Positions 1 through 9,716 are shown, numbered from the stretch's first letter. The stretch is DNA of 64,000 nucleotides from Rhizobium sp. RM (GCF_013390595.1 NZ_JACAWV010000003.1:1-64000); one strand, 5' to 3'. Notes: generated from the letters alone by a model not told the origin. Translations and numbers: made by a program.

Positions 1-382
1 ACAAACCAGCAAGTCAGCCAATCCGCTTGATTTCTCTAGAACGAAGCAGTTCGTCGCCAGCAGCGCCGCCGCCCTCGTTCAGTGAGCGGACTTATAAACC
101 CACCCCATGAAACAAGTCAACACACCACTTTCAAAAAACTGTCACTTTCTTACATACCATTGAAATTAAAAGGTATTTTCAGGTTTCGGGCTGAGACGAG
201 CGATTTTACGCTCTATTTTGCCCGTCCGCGTCCAGATCTTTCGTGCGGGGCCGCAGTTTCACCAGCATGCCCTGCATTTGAATACGCCAAATTTGCCTGT
301 CAAAGACCGGATCGCTGGATTAGAAACGTCACAATACCCCATATAAAGAACCATCCAACGAGCGGATGCTGCCGATATTTCC
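1..382. other. Upstream region of hrpB, no gene assigned
   Basis: This 382-base stretch precedes hrpB. Positions 61-75 are rich in GCC/GCG triplets, followed by A+T-rich DNA at about 120-185. A GTG-started reading frame beginning at 82 runs into hrpB in another frame, but its predicted protein is rich in Arg, Pro, Cys and His and has no recognisable domain, so I do not call it. I see no tRNA, no convincing -35/-10 pair and no strong hairpin. The hrpB promoter must lie here or further upstream. Confidence 0.5.
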
Positions 383-2869
383 ATGACCGATGCTTCATTT
401 CCCACTCAAGGCGCCCAAACCGTCCTCCCCGTCACGGAAGTGCTCGAGGACATAGCGAAGGCTTTGGCAACCGAGGGGCGCGCGGTGCTTTCAGCGCCCC
501 CAGGCGCGGGTAAAACAACCCTCGTCCCTCTTCACCTTCTGCAGCAGGACTGGCGAGGCGATGGCAAGATCATTCTTCTTGAGCCTCGCCGATTAGCGGC
601 GCGTGCAGCCGCCGGACGAATGGCGGCATTGCTTGGCGAGAACGTTGGCGACATCGTTGGTTATCGTATGCGGCTCGATAACCGCGTTTCATCTCGAACC
701 CGTATAGAGGTGGTGACCGAAGGCGTCTTTGCCAGAATGGTTCTGGACGATCCTGAGCTCTCCGGTGTTTCGACGGTCATTTTCGACGAGTTTCACGAGC
801 GTTCGCTTGATGGTGATTTTGGTTTGGCTCTCGCCCTCGACGTACAGGGCGGCCTGCGTGAGGATTTGCGCGTTCTTGTTATGTCGGCAACGCTCGACAC
901 GGACCGCATCAGTCAACTCATGCAGGGCGCACCCGTCATCCAAAGTCTCGGACGCACTTTTCCCATTGATATCCGCCATGATGACCGATGGCAGGGCGTA
1001 TCGACAGATGAGAAGGTTGCAAAGGCCATTATCGAGGCACACGCTTCAGAGACGGGCTCCATCCTTGCTTTCCTGCCAGGACAGGCCGAGATCACACGGA
1101 CAGCGATGCGGCTGGAAAACCGCTTCCCTGAAAACACAGATGTTATCCCTCTCTACGGCAATCTCTCACAGAAGGAGCAGGACGCCGCGATCCGACCTAC
1201 CACCAGAGGGCGGCGAAAGATCGTTCTCGCGACATCGATTGCGGAAACGTCGATAACCATCGACGGCGTAAGGGTGGTCATCGACAGCGGTTTACAAAGG
1301 TTGCCGGTGTTCGAGCCATCAACCGGCATCACCCGGCTAGAAACGGTTCGTGTCTCCCGCGCCTCTGCCGACCAACGAGCAGGACGCGCCGGGCGAACGG
1401 AGACCGGTGTGGCAATTCGTTTGTGGCACCAGGGGCAGACAGCCGCCCTGCCCGCTTTCACACCGCCACAAATCCTTGCGAGCGATCTGTCGTCTCTTGC
1501 TCTCGATCTGGCGCATTGGGGCGTAAAAGACCCCTCCAGCCTCGCATTTCTGGATTTGCCACCGGATGCCGCCCTTAAGGAATCGGTTGCCCTTCTTAAA
1601 AACCTCAGCGCGCTGGATGAACAGGGTAACCTGACGCAACAGGGCAGGCTGATGCGAAATCTATCACTGCCGCCACGTCTTTCCGCCATGGTGATTGCTG
1701 CCGCAAACGAGGGCGCCGGCGAAAAAGCGGCAATGCTGGCCGTCATGTTGACGGAGCAAGGCCTTGGCGGCAACGACATCGATCTAGACGAGCGGCTGCG
1801 TTATTTTTCACGAGACAGAAGCGATCGTGCCGACGCCGCGCGCAAGCTGGCGCGTCGCCTGCTCGATTCGCTTCGCGTCGCGACAACAAAGAGCAACCCA
1901 GCTGTTCAGACCGGCTCTTTGTTGTTGCATGCCTATCCTGACCGAATCGCATTTCAGCGTGGCGGACGCGGACGATATGTGATGGCGAATGGTCGCGGCG
2001 CGGAAATCTCCGAAACGGAACGGCTGGCAACAAACAAGATGCTGGTGGTTGTAGACATTACGGGACGGGCGGCCCAGCCCAGAATTCTCTCCGCTGTCGC
2101 CATAGAGCGCAGCGATATCGAAGATGAGATGCCACACCTCATCGAAACGCAGGATCAACTGTTCTTCGACAAGGCCAGCGGGCAGGTCAGGGCACGTCGC
2201 GTGACGCGCCTTGGCGCCATCATTCTCGATGAAGCTCCTTTGCCAAAGCCGGAGGGACCGCAGGCCGCACAGGCACTCGCCAACGGGGTACGCGAGTTTG
2301 GGCTGTCGATCCTGCCATTTTCAAGGGAAGCGGACCAACTTCGCGAGAGGATCGGCTTTCTTCATGCCAGCATTGGAGACCCCTGGCCGGATGTCAGCGA
2401 CGAAGCTCTGACAGCACGCCTGGATGAATGGTTCGTACCATTCCAAAACAGTGTCCGCAGTCTTCAGGATATTCGCTCCGGCAGCCTTTCCGAAGGGCTG
2501 ATGTCACTTGTTCCACACGAGGTGGTGCGAGAGCTCGCGAAATTGGCGCCGACCCACTTCGAAGCGCCGACTGGGCAACGGCACCCTATCCGCTACGACG
2601 GAAGCGAACCCACACTTTCCATTCGTGTACAGGAACTGTTCGGACTGAAGGCGCATCCGACGATCGCGCAGGGCCGCTTGCCACTCGTTCTGGAATTGAC
2701 CTCTCCCGCTCATCGACCGATACAAACGACACGCGATTTGCCTGGTTTCTGGTCGGGGTCGTGGAAAGATGTGCGCGCTGACATGCGTGGCCGGTATCCA
2801 CGTCACCCGTGGCCGGAAGATCCGGCATCCGCGCAACCCACCAACCGTGCAAAGCCACGTGGAACGTAA
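383..2869 (+). CDS. hrpB: ATP-dependent helicase HrpB
   Basis: 828-residue DExH-box helicase of the HrpB family, cytoplasmic, with a presumed but poorly defined RNA-related role. Visible motifs in order are Walker A GAGKTT (residues 41-46), the DEFH box (135-138), SAT (168-170), the ATSIAETSITIDG motif (about 283-295) and QRAGRAGR (331-338). The rest is the HrpB-specific C-terminal region, and the length is normal for the family. The ATG at 383 sits 37 codons before Walker A, as expected. The stop is only 3 bases from the actS start, so the two may be cotranscribed. Family assignment is firm; the cellular substrate cannot be read from sequence. Confidence 0.95.
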   Translation: MTDASFPTQGAQTVLPVTEVLEDIAKALATEGRAVLSAPPGAGKTTLVPLHLLQQDWRGDGKIILLEPRRLAARAAAGRMAALLGENVGDIVGYRMRLDNRVSSRTRIEVVTEGVFARMVLDDPELSGVSTVIFDEFHERSLDGDFGLALALDVQGGLREDLRVLVMSATLDTDRISQLMQGAPVIQSLGRTFPIDIRHDDRWQGVSTDEKVAKAIIEAHASETGSILAFLPGQAEITRTAMRLENRFPENTDVIPLYGNLSQKEQDAAIRPTTRGRRKIVLATSIAETSITIDGVRVVIDSGLQRLPVFEPSTGITRLETVRVSRASADQRAGRAGRTETGVAIRLWHQGQTAALPAFTPPQILASDLSSLALDLAHWGVKDPSSLAFLDLPPDAALKESVALLKNLSALDEQGNLTQQGRLMRNLSLPPRLSAMVIAAANEGAGEKAAMLAVMLTEQGLGGNDIDLDERLRYFSRDRSDRADAARKLARRLLDSLRVATTKSNPAVQTGSLLLHAYPDRIAFQRGGRGRYVMANGRGAEISETERLATNKMLVVVDITGRAAQPRILSAVAIERSDIEDEMPHLIETQDQLFFDKASGQVRARRVTRLGAIILDEAPLPKPEGPQAAQALANGVREFGLSILPFSREADQLRERIGFLHASIGDPWPDVSDEALTARLDEWFVPFQNSVRSLQDIRSGSLSEGLMSLVPHEVVRELAKLAPTHFEAPTGQRHPIRYDGSEPTLSIRVQELFGLKAHPTIAQGRLPLVLELTSPAHRPIQTTRDLPGFWSGSWKDVRADMRGRYPRHPWPEDPASAQPTNRAKPRGT

Positions 2870-2872
2870 GCA

Positions 2873-4201
2873 ATGAAACCCGTAAAAGAAACGAAGACGG
2901 CAATCCAGGCAATCGAAACGACGAGACTTGGTCGTGCCAGCCGACGAATCAGGCTGCAGACAATCGTCTGGCTGCGTTGGCTTGCCGTCGCGGGTCAAAG
3001 TGCAACAATTCTCTTCGTCGCCCTCGGCTTGCACTTCCCGCTGCCACTCCTGGCGTGCTCGCTGCTGATCGCCGCGCTGGCGCTGGCCAATCTGTTTCTG
3101 ACAGCTCGTTTTCCATCCACCTACCGCCTGGAGCCCTGGGAAGCGACGTTGCTGCTCGCCTTCGATCTTTTGCAGTTGACGGCACTCATCTACATCACGG
3201 GAGGTCTCTCCAACCCCTTCGCGCCTTTGATCTGCGTACAGGTCATTATCGCTTTCGCTTCGCAACCGCTGAGGCACTCTCTTATTCTTCTCGCCTTCGC
3301 GGTCATTTGCTCGACAGCGATCGCTTTCTCGCCCTTCCCGGTTCCATGGTATCCGGGCGAAACTTTGCCGATCCAGCTTCTGCTGCATGTTGGCACGTGG
3401 TTCGCCATTATCGCGACGACATCGTTTGCAGCATTTTACGCATACCGTGTTTCCCATGAAGCCAATCAGCTTGCCGATGCTCTGGCGGCAACGGAACTCG
3501 TTCTCGAGCGTGAAAAACACCTGTCACAGCTCGACGGCCTCGCGGCTGCGGCTGCGCACGAGCTTGGGACGCCACTTGCAACCATCAGCGTCGTCGCCAA
3601 GGAGATGGAAAGAGAACTCGGAAACGACGAACGCCTGGGAGAAGATATCGCCCTGCTGCGCAGCCAAAGCGAACGATGCCGCGATATCTTGCGACGCCTG
3701 ACCTCACTTTCAGCCGACAGCGAAGAACATATGCGTCGCCTGCCGCTTTCTTCCCTGCTTGATGAGGTCATGGCACCTTATCGCGAATTCGGCATCGAGC
3801 TTGAACTGATCGAGAAAAATAACCGCGTCGATGAGCCTGTCGGTATCAGAAACGCCGGCATTATCTATGGTCTCGGCAACCTTATCGAAAATGGCGTGGA
3901 CTATGCGCGAACGAAAGTCACGGTGACCGCCGCCTATGATGCCCAGACGGTAAAAGTCGCAATTGAAGACGACGGACCTGGTTACGCCTATGACATTCTC
4001 GCCCGCATTGGCGAACCCTATATGACAGAGCGCCACAATGATGCCCGCGCAGGCGGATTGGGGCTCGGTCTATTTATCGCCAAGACTTTGCTGGAACGCT
4101 CGGGTGCGACCGTGACATTCGAGAATCGCGGCGTGACAGAGAGCGGAGCGCGAATCACAATCGTCTGGCCCCGCGCCCTTATGGACGATAAAAGCCACTG
4201 A
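2873..4201 (+). CDS. actS: Redox-responsive sensor histidine kinase ActS/RegB
   Basis: 442-residue membrane histidine kinase of the RegB/PrrB/ActS family. The N-terminal half holds about six hydrophobic segments (roughly 30-190). It contains the family heptapeptide GGLSNPF (110-116), which in RegB takes part in quinone sensing. The H-box AAAHELGTPL puts the phospho-acceptor at His229. Cys269 in ERCRDILRRL sits where RegB proteins carry their redox-active cysteine. The ATPase domain has N-box residues (GNLIENGVDYA), DDGPG and GGLGLGLFIA. The partner regulator actR follows 72 bases downstream. In rhizobia this pair controls acid tolerance and redox, carbon and nitrogen functions; that role is inferred from family. 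Confidence 0.93.
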   Translation: MKPVKETKTAIQAIETTRLGRASRRIRLQTIVWLRWLAVAGQSATILFVALGLHFPLPLLACSLLIAALALANLFLTARFPSTYRLEPWEATLLLAFDLLQLTALIYITGGLSNPFAPLICVQVIIAFASQPLRHSLILLAFAVICSTAIAFSPFPVPWYPGETLPIQLLLHVGTWFAIIATTSFAAFYAYRVSHEANQLADALAATELVLEREKHLSQLDGLAAAAAHELGTPLATISVVAKEMERELGNDERLGEDIALLRSQSERCRDILRRLTSLSADSEEHMRRLPLSSLLDEVMAPYREFGIELELIEKNNRVDEPVGIRNAGIIYGLGNLIENGVDYARTKVTVTAAYDAQTVKVAIEDDGPGYAYDILARIGEPYMTERHNDARAGGLGLGLFIAKTLLERSGATVTFENRGVTESGARITIVWPRALMDDKSH

Positions 4202-4273
4202 ACGCTTTACGATCCGATTTGAAGAAGCGATAAGAAGACAACAGGCTCAGGAAGTTGCCGGAAGGCCGGAACC

Positions 4274-4864
4274 ATGAATACAAAAGATCAAGCCCCTCTC
4301 GATGACAAGGCCATTGCCGATGAAAACGATCCAATCGGCGCCGACAAGTCGCTGCTGATCGTCGATGACGACGGCCCGTTTCTCCGCCGCCTGGCTCGCG
4401 CCATGGAAACGCGCGGGTTTAATGTCGATACCGCCGAGTCGGTCAGCGAGGGCATCGCCAAGTCAAAGGCGACGCCGCCGAAATATGCCGTCGTCGATCT
4501 TCGACTTGGAGATGGCAATGGGCTGGAAGTGATCGAGGCCATCAGGCAAAGCAGAACGGATACGCAGATCGTAGTTCTGACGGGCTATGGAAATATCGCC
4601 ACTGCCGTTACCGCGGTCAAACTCGGTGCGCTCGATTATCTCGCAAAGCCGGCCGATGCCGATGATGTCTTTAATGCGTTGACGCAGCGCAAGGGTGAAA
4701 AGACTGAAGTTCCAGAGAATCCAATGTCTGCGGACCGGGTACGCTGGGAGCATATTCAGCGGGTTTACGAGATGTGTGAGAGAAACGTCTCGGAAACCGC
4801 TCGCCGTCTCAACATGCACCGCCGTACCTTGCAGCGCATTCTTGCGAAACGCGCCCCCAAATAA
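4274..4864 (+). CDS. actR: Response regulator ActR/RegA
   Basis: 196-residue two-component regulator. The receiver domain (about 24-140) has acidic pocket residues DDD at 31-33, the phosphorylation site Asp75 in VVDLRLGDG, Thr103 and Lys125. A short linker leads to a Fis-type helix-turn-helix at the C-terminus (about 160-196, ETARRLNMHRRTLQRILAK), the arrangement of RegA/PrrA/ActR. There is no sigma-54 activation domain. It lies just downstream of actS on the same strand, so it is the cognate regulator. The ATG at 4274 has GGAAGG-like purines a few bases upstream. The N-terminus before the receiver is acidic and about 20 residues longer than some homologues. Confidence 0.94.
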   Translation: MNTKDQAPLDDKAIADENDPIGADKSLLIVDDDGPFLRRLARAMETRGFNVDTAESVSEGIAKSKATPPKYAVVDLRLGDGNGLEVIEAIRQSRTDTQIVVLTGYGNIATAVTAVKLGALDYLAKPADADDVFNALTQRKGEKTEVPENPMSADRVRWEHIQRVYEMCERNVSETARRLNMHRRTLQRILAKRAPK

Positions 4865-4871
4865 ACGTCGG

Positions 4872-5357
4872 TCATTCTCCGAAGCTGCGGCCCGTTGTCC
4901 ATTCCGCCAACATGAGGCGGGTGGCCGCAGTTCTGGAAAAATCCAGCATCAGTGATTTGCGCGTCGCAGGTGGCAGTTTGTGCTCCGGCGCTTCCCGCAG
5001 CATGTGAGCGCCATATCCGTCGGAAAGGATTAGGCCGCAATCCTCCGGAAAAATGTCGATCGGGACTTCGGCATGTGTGGCAAAGAACAACCGGTCGCAG
5101 TGCAACCGGTAGTCCGGCCATTTGCGATCGACACGGAAATCCTCAATCGAGGATTTGATTTCGACAATCCAGATTTCACCCTTGACGGACAGGCTGATGA
5201 GGTCGGCTCGTCGCCCGCTCGCCAGAGGCAGTTCGGGCAGAACAGAATGGCGCATCTCATGCAGCAAGATCTGCACGCCGCGCCGCACCAACATGGCCTT
5301 ATCCGATTGGCGACCATCAATTAACGGATTGTTATTGGTGACGGAAAGAATAGTCAT
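4872..5357 (-). CDS. mmcB: MmcB family DNA repair protein
   Basis: 161-residue soluble protein of the alphaproteobacterial MmcB family (formerly DUF1052). In Caulobacter the family is linked to mitomycin C damage repair. Family hallmarks are NNPLIDGRQSDKAM near the N-terminus, LPELPLASGRRADL, GEIWIVEIKSS and DYRLHCDRLFFATH. The arrangement E...D...EIK resembles a PD-(D/E)XK nuclease core, which is inference. I use the ATG at 5357 because family similarity begins there. An upstream in-frame start at 5414 would add 19 residues without family similarity. It converges with actR, with 7 bases between the two stops. Confidence 0.85.
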   Translation of the reverse strand: MTILSVTNNNPLIDGRQSDKAMLVRRGVQILLHEMRHSVLPELPLASGRRADLISLSVKGEIWIVEIKSSIEDFRVDRKWPDYRLHCDRLFFATHAEVPIDIFPEDCGLILSDGYGAHMLREAPEHKLPPATRKSLMLDFSRTAATRLMLAEWTTGRSFGE

Positions 5358-5407
5358 GGATAACGCATTCAAGGACGTGTGAACTATTGTTGCAAAAAGA
5401 CAATGAA

Positions 5408-5427
5408 CCGGCAATTTTACATGCCGG
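5408..5427. repeat. Inverted repeat upstream of the L,D-transpeptidase gene
   Basis: CCGGCA (5408-5413) and TGCCGG (5422-5427) form a perfect 6-bp inverted repeat with an 8-base loop. It lies in the 183-base divergent region between mmcB and the L,D-transpeptidase gene. It may be a regulator site or leader hairpin, and no U-tract follows it. Confidence 0.35.
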
Positions 5428-5540
5428 CGCTCGTTGCCGAGGCGCTACGGCTTGCCAAGCGCAGCTTAATGGAAAATAACCCCATTATCCAATTCAGCCT
5501 ACTCTTTCGCACAATTTGGCGAATTTTCCGCGAGAACGAC

Positions 5541-6236
5541 ATGCGCATCCGTACATCATTGACCGCACTTGGTCTGACGGCAGTACTGGCTCTGGCCGGC
5601 TGCGCCGAGACCACTTCCCAATCGTCCGACAAGCCCGTCGCAGCCGCGCCGGCGCCTGTTCCGACAAAGGTTGAAACCGTCCAGATTTTCAACGACGTTT
5701 ACGGCCCTGTCACGGATGCCGGTTACGCCCTTCCAGCTATCCCGATCAACCGCGTCAATGAGAAGTTCCGTCGCCAGATCGTGGAATTCCAGACTCCTGA
5801 AAAGCCGGGCACAGTTATCGTCAACACCCGTGAGCGTTTCCTCTATTACGTCATGCCGGGTAACCGCGCCGTTCGTTACGGCATCGGCGTTGGCAAGGCA
5901 GGCTTTGCGTGGGCCGGTGAAGCCTATGTCGCCTGGAAGCAGGAATGGCCGATGTGGCATCCGCCAAAGGAAATGGCCGACCGCAAACCGGAAGTCGCGA
6001 AGTACGTCGAAGCCGGCATGGGGCCTGGCCTGACAAACCCGCTTGGTGCACGCGCAATGTACCTCTTCAATGAAAAGGGTCAGGATACCCTGTTCCGCAT
6101 CCATGGATCGCCTGAATGGGCGTCGATCGGCACGGCAGCGTCTTCCGGCTGCATCCGCATGATCAACCAGGACGTGATCGACCTTTACAGCCGCGTCCGT
6201 CCGGGCCGGAACACCAAGGTTATCGTGATCCAGTAA
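5541..6236 (+). CDS. L,D-transpeptidase lipoprotein (YkuD domain)
   Basis: 231-residue exported lipoprotein with a YkuD L,D-transpeptidase domain. Such enzymes make 3-3 peptidoglycan cross-links or anchor proteins to the wall, an activity important in polar-growing rhizobia. The start at 5541 gives a classic lipoprotein signal (MRIRTSLTALGLTAVLALAG, then Cys21, lipobox LAGC). An in-frame start 54 codons upstream would bury this signal and is rejected. After a Ala/Pro linker comes the catalytic domain (about 75-231) with His188 in IHGSPEW and Cys204 in SSGCIRM, the expected catalytic pair. A strong terminator follows. Confidence 0.93.
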   Translation: MRIRTSLTALGLTAVLALAGCAETTSQSSDKPVAAAPAPVPTKVETVQIFNDVYGPVTDAGYALPAIPINRVNEKFRRQIVEFQTPEKPGTVIVNTRERFLYYVMPGNRAVRYGIGVGKAGFAWAGEAYVAWKQEWPMWHPPKEMADRKPEVAKYVEAGMGPGLTNPLGARAMYLFNEKGQDTLFRIHGSPEWASIGTAASSGCIRMINQDVIDLYSRVRPGRNTKVIVIQ

Positions 6237-6260
6237 TATCCGGATCAAGACCAGAAAATG

Positions 6261-6293
6261 AAAAAGCCGCCAGGACATCCCGGCGGCTTTTTT
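6261..6293 (+). terminator. Bidirectional intrinsic terminator after the L,D-transpeptidase gene
   Basis: A GCCGCC/GGCGGC stem (6266-6271 with 6282-6287) with a 10-base loop is followed by a run of T and preceded by a run of A. It can terminate the transpeptidase gene on the plus strand and glcB on the minus strand. Confidence 0.85.
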
Positions 6294-6330
6294 GTTGGCT
6301 AGCGGCGGGAATACCCGCCGCTTTTGCAAG

Positions 6331-8499
6331 TCAGGCGGCCTGCCTTGCTTTCAACTCGAGACGGCGACGGTGCAGAACCGGTTCGGTGTAACCGTTCGGT
6401 TGCTCGCGTCCTTTAAGGACCAGTTCGACGGCAGCCTGAAAAGCAATGGAACCGTCAAAATCAGGTGCCATTGCCAGATAGTCGGCATCACCAGCATTCT
6501 GACCGTCAACCACAACAGCCATGCGCTTCATGGTTTCGACAATCTGTTCTTCCGTCACGACGCCGTGACGCAACCAGTTTGCCATATGTTGTGCGGAGAT
6601 CCGCAGAGTGGCGCGGTCTTCCATCAAGCCGATATTGTTGATGTCCGGAACCTTCGAACAACCCACGCCCTGGTCGACCCAACGGACGACATAACCCAGA
6701 ATGCCCTGGGCGTTGTTATCGAGTTCGCGCTGGATTTCTTCTGGCGTCCAGTTGGGGCGAGATGCGACAGGTACCGACAAAATGTCGGAGAGTTTCGCCC
6801 TGCCTCGGCTCTTCAGGTGATCCTGAACAGCCGCGACATCGACCGTATGATAGTGCGTTGCATGCAGCGTCGCCGCCGTCGGCGAAGGCACCCATGCCGT
6901 GTTGGCACCAGCCCTGGGATGCGCGATCTTCTGTTCCAGCATCGCTGCCATCAGATCCGGCATCGCCCACATGCCCTTGCCGATCTGAGCATGGCCAGCA
7001 AGACCGCACTCCAGACCAATGTCGACGTTCCAGTTTTCGTAAGCCGCAATCCAGGCCGCCTGCTTCATGTCGCCCTTGCGGATCATCGGGCCGGCTTCCA
7101 TGGATGTGTGCATCTCGTCACCGGTACGATCGAGGAAGCCGGTATTAATGAATACAACCCGGTCTTTCGCCGCACGAATACATTCCTTGAGGTTGACCGT
7201 CGTACGGCGTTCCTCATCCATGATGCCCATCTTCATGGTATTTGGTGTCATGCCGACAAGCTTTTCGACCCGCGTGAAAATTTCGTTGGCGAAGGCCACT
7301 TCTTCCGGCCCATGCATCTTGGGCTTGACGACATACATCGAACCGGCGCGCGAATTCTGGCGACGGCCAGACGGACCGACATCGTAAAGAGCAATCAAAG
7401 CGGTAACGACGGCATCCATGATGCCTTCTGGAACCTCACGCCCATCCCTGTCGAGGATTGCAGGATTGGTCATCAGATGCCCGACATTTCGAACCAGCAT
7501 CAATGACCGTCCATGTAACGTCACGGCCGAACCGTCCGGGCCGGTATAATAACGGTCGGGGTTCAATTTGCGGGTGAAGGTCTTTCCACCTTTTGAAACT
7601 TCTTCGGCCAGATCGCCGCGCAACAGACCAAGCCAGTTAGCGTAGACGAGAACCTTGTCTTCCGCATCCACGGCAGCAACCGAATCCTCGCAGTCCATGA
7701 TCGTGGTCAGGGCCGATTCAAGTATGACATCGGAAACTCCCGCGAGATCGGACTTGCCGATTTCCGTCGACGGATCGATGACGATTTCGGTGTGCAGACC
7801 GTTCTTGCTCAGCAGGATCGATGACGGGGACGCAACATCGCCACCAAAGCCAGCGAACTGCGACACATCTTTCAAACCTGTGGTCTTGTCGCCAACGGAA
7901 AGCTGCAAGACACCGTCCAAGATCTTGATACCAGTCACGTCCGACCAGCTCGCGCCGTCCACGGGCGCAGATTGATCAAGGAAGTTTCTCGACCACGTGA
8001 TGACCTTTTCGCCGCGTTTCGGGTTATAGCCCCTGCCCTTTTCAGCACCATCCTCATCGGAAATCGCATCGGTGCCGTAAAGCGCGTCATAGAGCGAACC
8101 CCAGCGCGCGTTCGCAGCGTTCAATGCATAACGTGCATTCATAACAGGGACGACGAGTTGCGGACCGGCGACAACGGCCATTTCGGCATCAACGTTCTCT
8201 GTCGAGACCCTGAAATCCGGTCCTTCCGGCAAAAGATAGTCGATCTCTTTCAGAAAGTTTTCGTAAACGCCAAAATCCAGCGGGGCACCATTCTGGCGGT
8301 ACCATCCATCCAGCTTTTCTTGCAGAGCGTCACGCTTTGAAAGAAGCTCGCGATTTTTCGGCGAAAGATCGTGGATGATCCCCGAAAAGCCTTCAAAAAA
8401 GGCCTCACGGTCAAGACCTGTGCCGGGCAGGACCTCTTCTGTCAGAAAAGCATAAAGCCTGTTGTCGATGGAAAGACCGAATTTATCCGTGCGGCTCAC
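6331..8499 (-). CDS. glcB: Malate synthase G
   Basis: 722-residue malate synthase of the large monomeric G type, condensing glyoxylate and acetyl-CoA to malate in the cytoplasm (glyoxylate/glycolate use). Recognisable stretches include [37 protein letters not shown] (metal/substrate region), the [13 protein letters not shown] region and the C-terminal [10 protein letters not shown] segment. The length matches the usual 720-725. Translation begins at a GTG (8499), preceded on the minus strand by AGGAGG at good spacing. It is transcribed alone; its promoter region (8500-8619) holds a perfect inverted repeat described separately. Confidence 0.96.
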   Translation of the reverse strand: MSRTDKFGLSIDNRLYAFLTEEVLPGTGLDREAFFEGFSGIIHDLSPKNRELLSKRDALQEKLDGWYRQNGAPLDFGVYENFLKEIDYLLPEGPDFRVSTENVDAEMAVVAGPQLVVPVMNARYALNAANARWGSLYDALYGTDAISDEDGAEKGRGYNPKRGEKVITWSRNFLDQSAPVDGASWSDVTGIKILDGVLQLSVGDKTTGLKDVSQFAGFGGDVASPSSILLSKNGLHTEIVIDPSTEIGKSDLAGVSDVILESALTTIMDCEDSVAAVDAEDKVLVYANWLGLLRGDLAEEVSKGGKTFTRKLNPDRYYTGPDGSAVTLHGRSLMLVRNVGHLMTNPAILDRDGREVPEGIMDAVVTALIALYDVGPSGRRQNSRAGSMYVVKPKMHGPEEVAFANEIFTRVEKLVGMTPNTMKMGIMDEERRTTVNLKECIRAAKDRVVFINTGFLDRTGDEMHTSMEAGPMIRKGDMKQAAWIAAYENWNVDIGLECGLAGHAQIGKGMWAMPDLMAAMLEQKIAHPRAGANTAWVPSPTAATLHATHYHTVDVAAVQDHLKSRGRAKLSDILSVPVASRPNWTPEEIQRELDNNAQGILGYVVRWVDQGVGCSKVPDINNIGLMEDRATLRISAQHMANWLRHGVVTEEQIVETMKRMAVVVDGQNAGDADYLAMAPDFDGSIAFQAAVELVLKGREQPNGYTEPVLHRRRLELKARQAA

Positions 8500-8575
8500 A
8501 TGCGCCTCCTCGTGTTCATTTCGTCTAAATTGAACAATGAGGGTGGGCTACGTCAATCGCGTGAAGCAACCAAAT

Positions 8576-8598
8576 ATTATTTCCAGATTGGAAATAAT
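8576..8598. promoter_or_regulatory. Candidate operator upstream of glcB
   Basis: ATTATTTCC (8576-8584) and GGAAATAAT (8590-8598) are a perfect 9-bp inverted repeat with a 5-base spacer, in the 120-base gap upstream of glcB. The low G+C stem and lack of a T-run on the minus strand argue against a terminator. The symmetry suits a dimeric repressor or activator; the regulator is unknown. Confidence 0.5.
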
Positions 8599-8619
8599 GG
8601 AAACGATAATGGTCGTTTC

Positions 8620-9579
8620 TTACAAAAGCCCCTGCAAATCCTTGATGCGATCATTTACCAGCCAGCCGTAATAATTTTCTTCCGGCAAGATGATATCACC
8701 GCCTGCGCGCTGAAGGTTTTTCTGCGCAAGGGCCGCGGCGCGGTTCTGAGAGCCGCCAACGTTATACAAAGTCGAGGTGACACCGGGATTCCTGGAAATA
8801 TCCATATCCGCGATGGATTTGTAATCGTCGATCGACTTGCGGATGGACGCTGCCATGAAGGCCAATGACCGGTCCGGGTCCATGATGGCTGTGTAGACGG
8901 CCGCGGCGTCGTTTTCGTCCAGTCTTTCATAACCGGACGTCCTCGAGACCATATCCGTCAACATAAGGGCCGTCAGCGGATTGATCTGGCCGAGGCCAAA
9001 CGTCTGCCCGGCATAAAACGGCTGGAAAAAGACCGCGCTGAAACGATTGTCAGGATAGGATACGCCATCAACCTTCTTGCCGCGGAAGCTGTCGTCCCAC
9101 ACATCTTCCCGGCAGCTCCAGAGAGCGTAGGAATCCTTTTTCGACTGACATTTGCCGAACTGCGAATGCGACAAAAACTGCGCGATCGATTCATCCTTGT
9201 AACCGAAGCGGAAACTGTTTCCTGCATAGGACGCAGCCTTGACATAATAGGATTGCAAACGGTCGTAGGCATCGACGTTGTAAGTGTGTTCGCCAACGAT
9301 AGCGCCGATCATATGGATTGGATCAATACCATATCGTCCCGCCGTCGCCTTGATCTTGCCGATCAACGCCTTGTCTGAAGACAGAAGTTCAATGACTTTC
9401 TGGTACTTGCGCTCGTAAGACGTATTGGACGCTTTCGTGCGGCGCGCGGACGCGCCTGGCACGCCCGGCTGTTCGGCATTGCGGTTTCCAGGCGGCACGA
9501 CTGTCGCAGCTTCAGCGAAAGACGACGACACAGTCGTGAAGGTCAGAGCAACGGCGAATGCCAGAAGAGTTTTGCGCAC
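8620..9579 (-). CDS. DUF1402 family exported protein
   Basis: About 319 residues when started at the GTG at 9579, which opens a clean Sec signal peptide (VRKTLLAFAVALTFTTVSS, cleavage near SFAEA-A). A longer frame upstream to 9750 has no signal-like features and is rejected. The mature protein matches the DUF1402 family of Rhizobiales. The region IDPIHMIGAIVGEHTYNVDA and the later FGLGQINPLTALMLTDM resemble soluble lytic transglycosylase motifs, with a Glu in GEH and a G-L-G-Q-I-N stretch. A periplasmic murein hydrolase role is therefore plausible but inferred. It lies between hslU and glcB on the same strand, 120 bases before glcB. Confidence 0.75.
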   Translation of the reverse strand: MRKTLLAFAVALTFTTVSSSFAEAATVVPPGNRNAEQPGVPGASARRTKASNTSYERKYQKVIELLSSDKALIGKIKATAGRYGIDPIHMIGAIVGEHTYNVDAYDRLQSYYVKAASYAGNSFRFGYKDESIAQFLSHSQFGKCQSKKDSYALWSCREDVWDDSFRGKKVDGVSYPDNRFSAVFFQPFYAGQTFGLGQINPLTALMLTDMVSRTSGYERLDENDAAAVYTAIMDPDRSLAFMAASIRKSIDDYKSIADMDISRNPGVTSTLYNVGGSQNRAAALAQKNLQRAGGDIILPEENYYGWLVNDRIKDLQGLL

Positions 9580-9716
9580 GAGCGAATGCCTTTTCTCAGG
9601 CCGGCTTGTCGAAAACAAGAGTTGAGGAAAAACCGGCCGCGTCCATAGAGCGGTTCCAATCGGAATGCAGTGCCTCTCCCATAAACAAATTGCGGGCCGA
9701 AGGCGAGACGAGGCTG

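Noticed and set aside
82-513. Open frame of 143 codons overlapping the start of hrpB
   Set aside because: Composition is Arg/Pro/Cys/His-rich, it overlaps the well-supported hrpB by 131 bases in another frame, and no domain or ribosome-binding site supports it.
2504-3520. 338-codon minus-strand frame across hrpB and actS
   Set aside because: Spans two well-supported genes on the other strand; Arg/Gln-rich low-quality composition.
6292-7506. 404-codon open frame antisense to glcB
   Set aside because: Overlaps a strong terminator and mirrors malate synthase codons.
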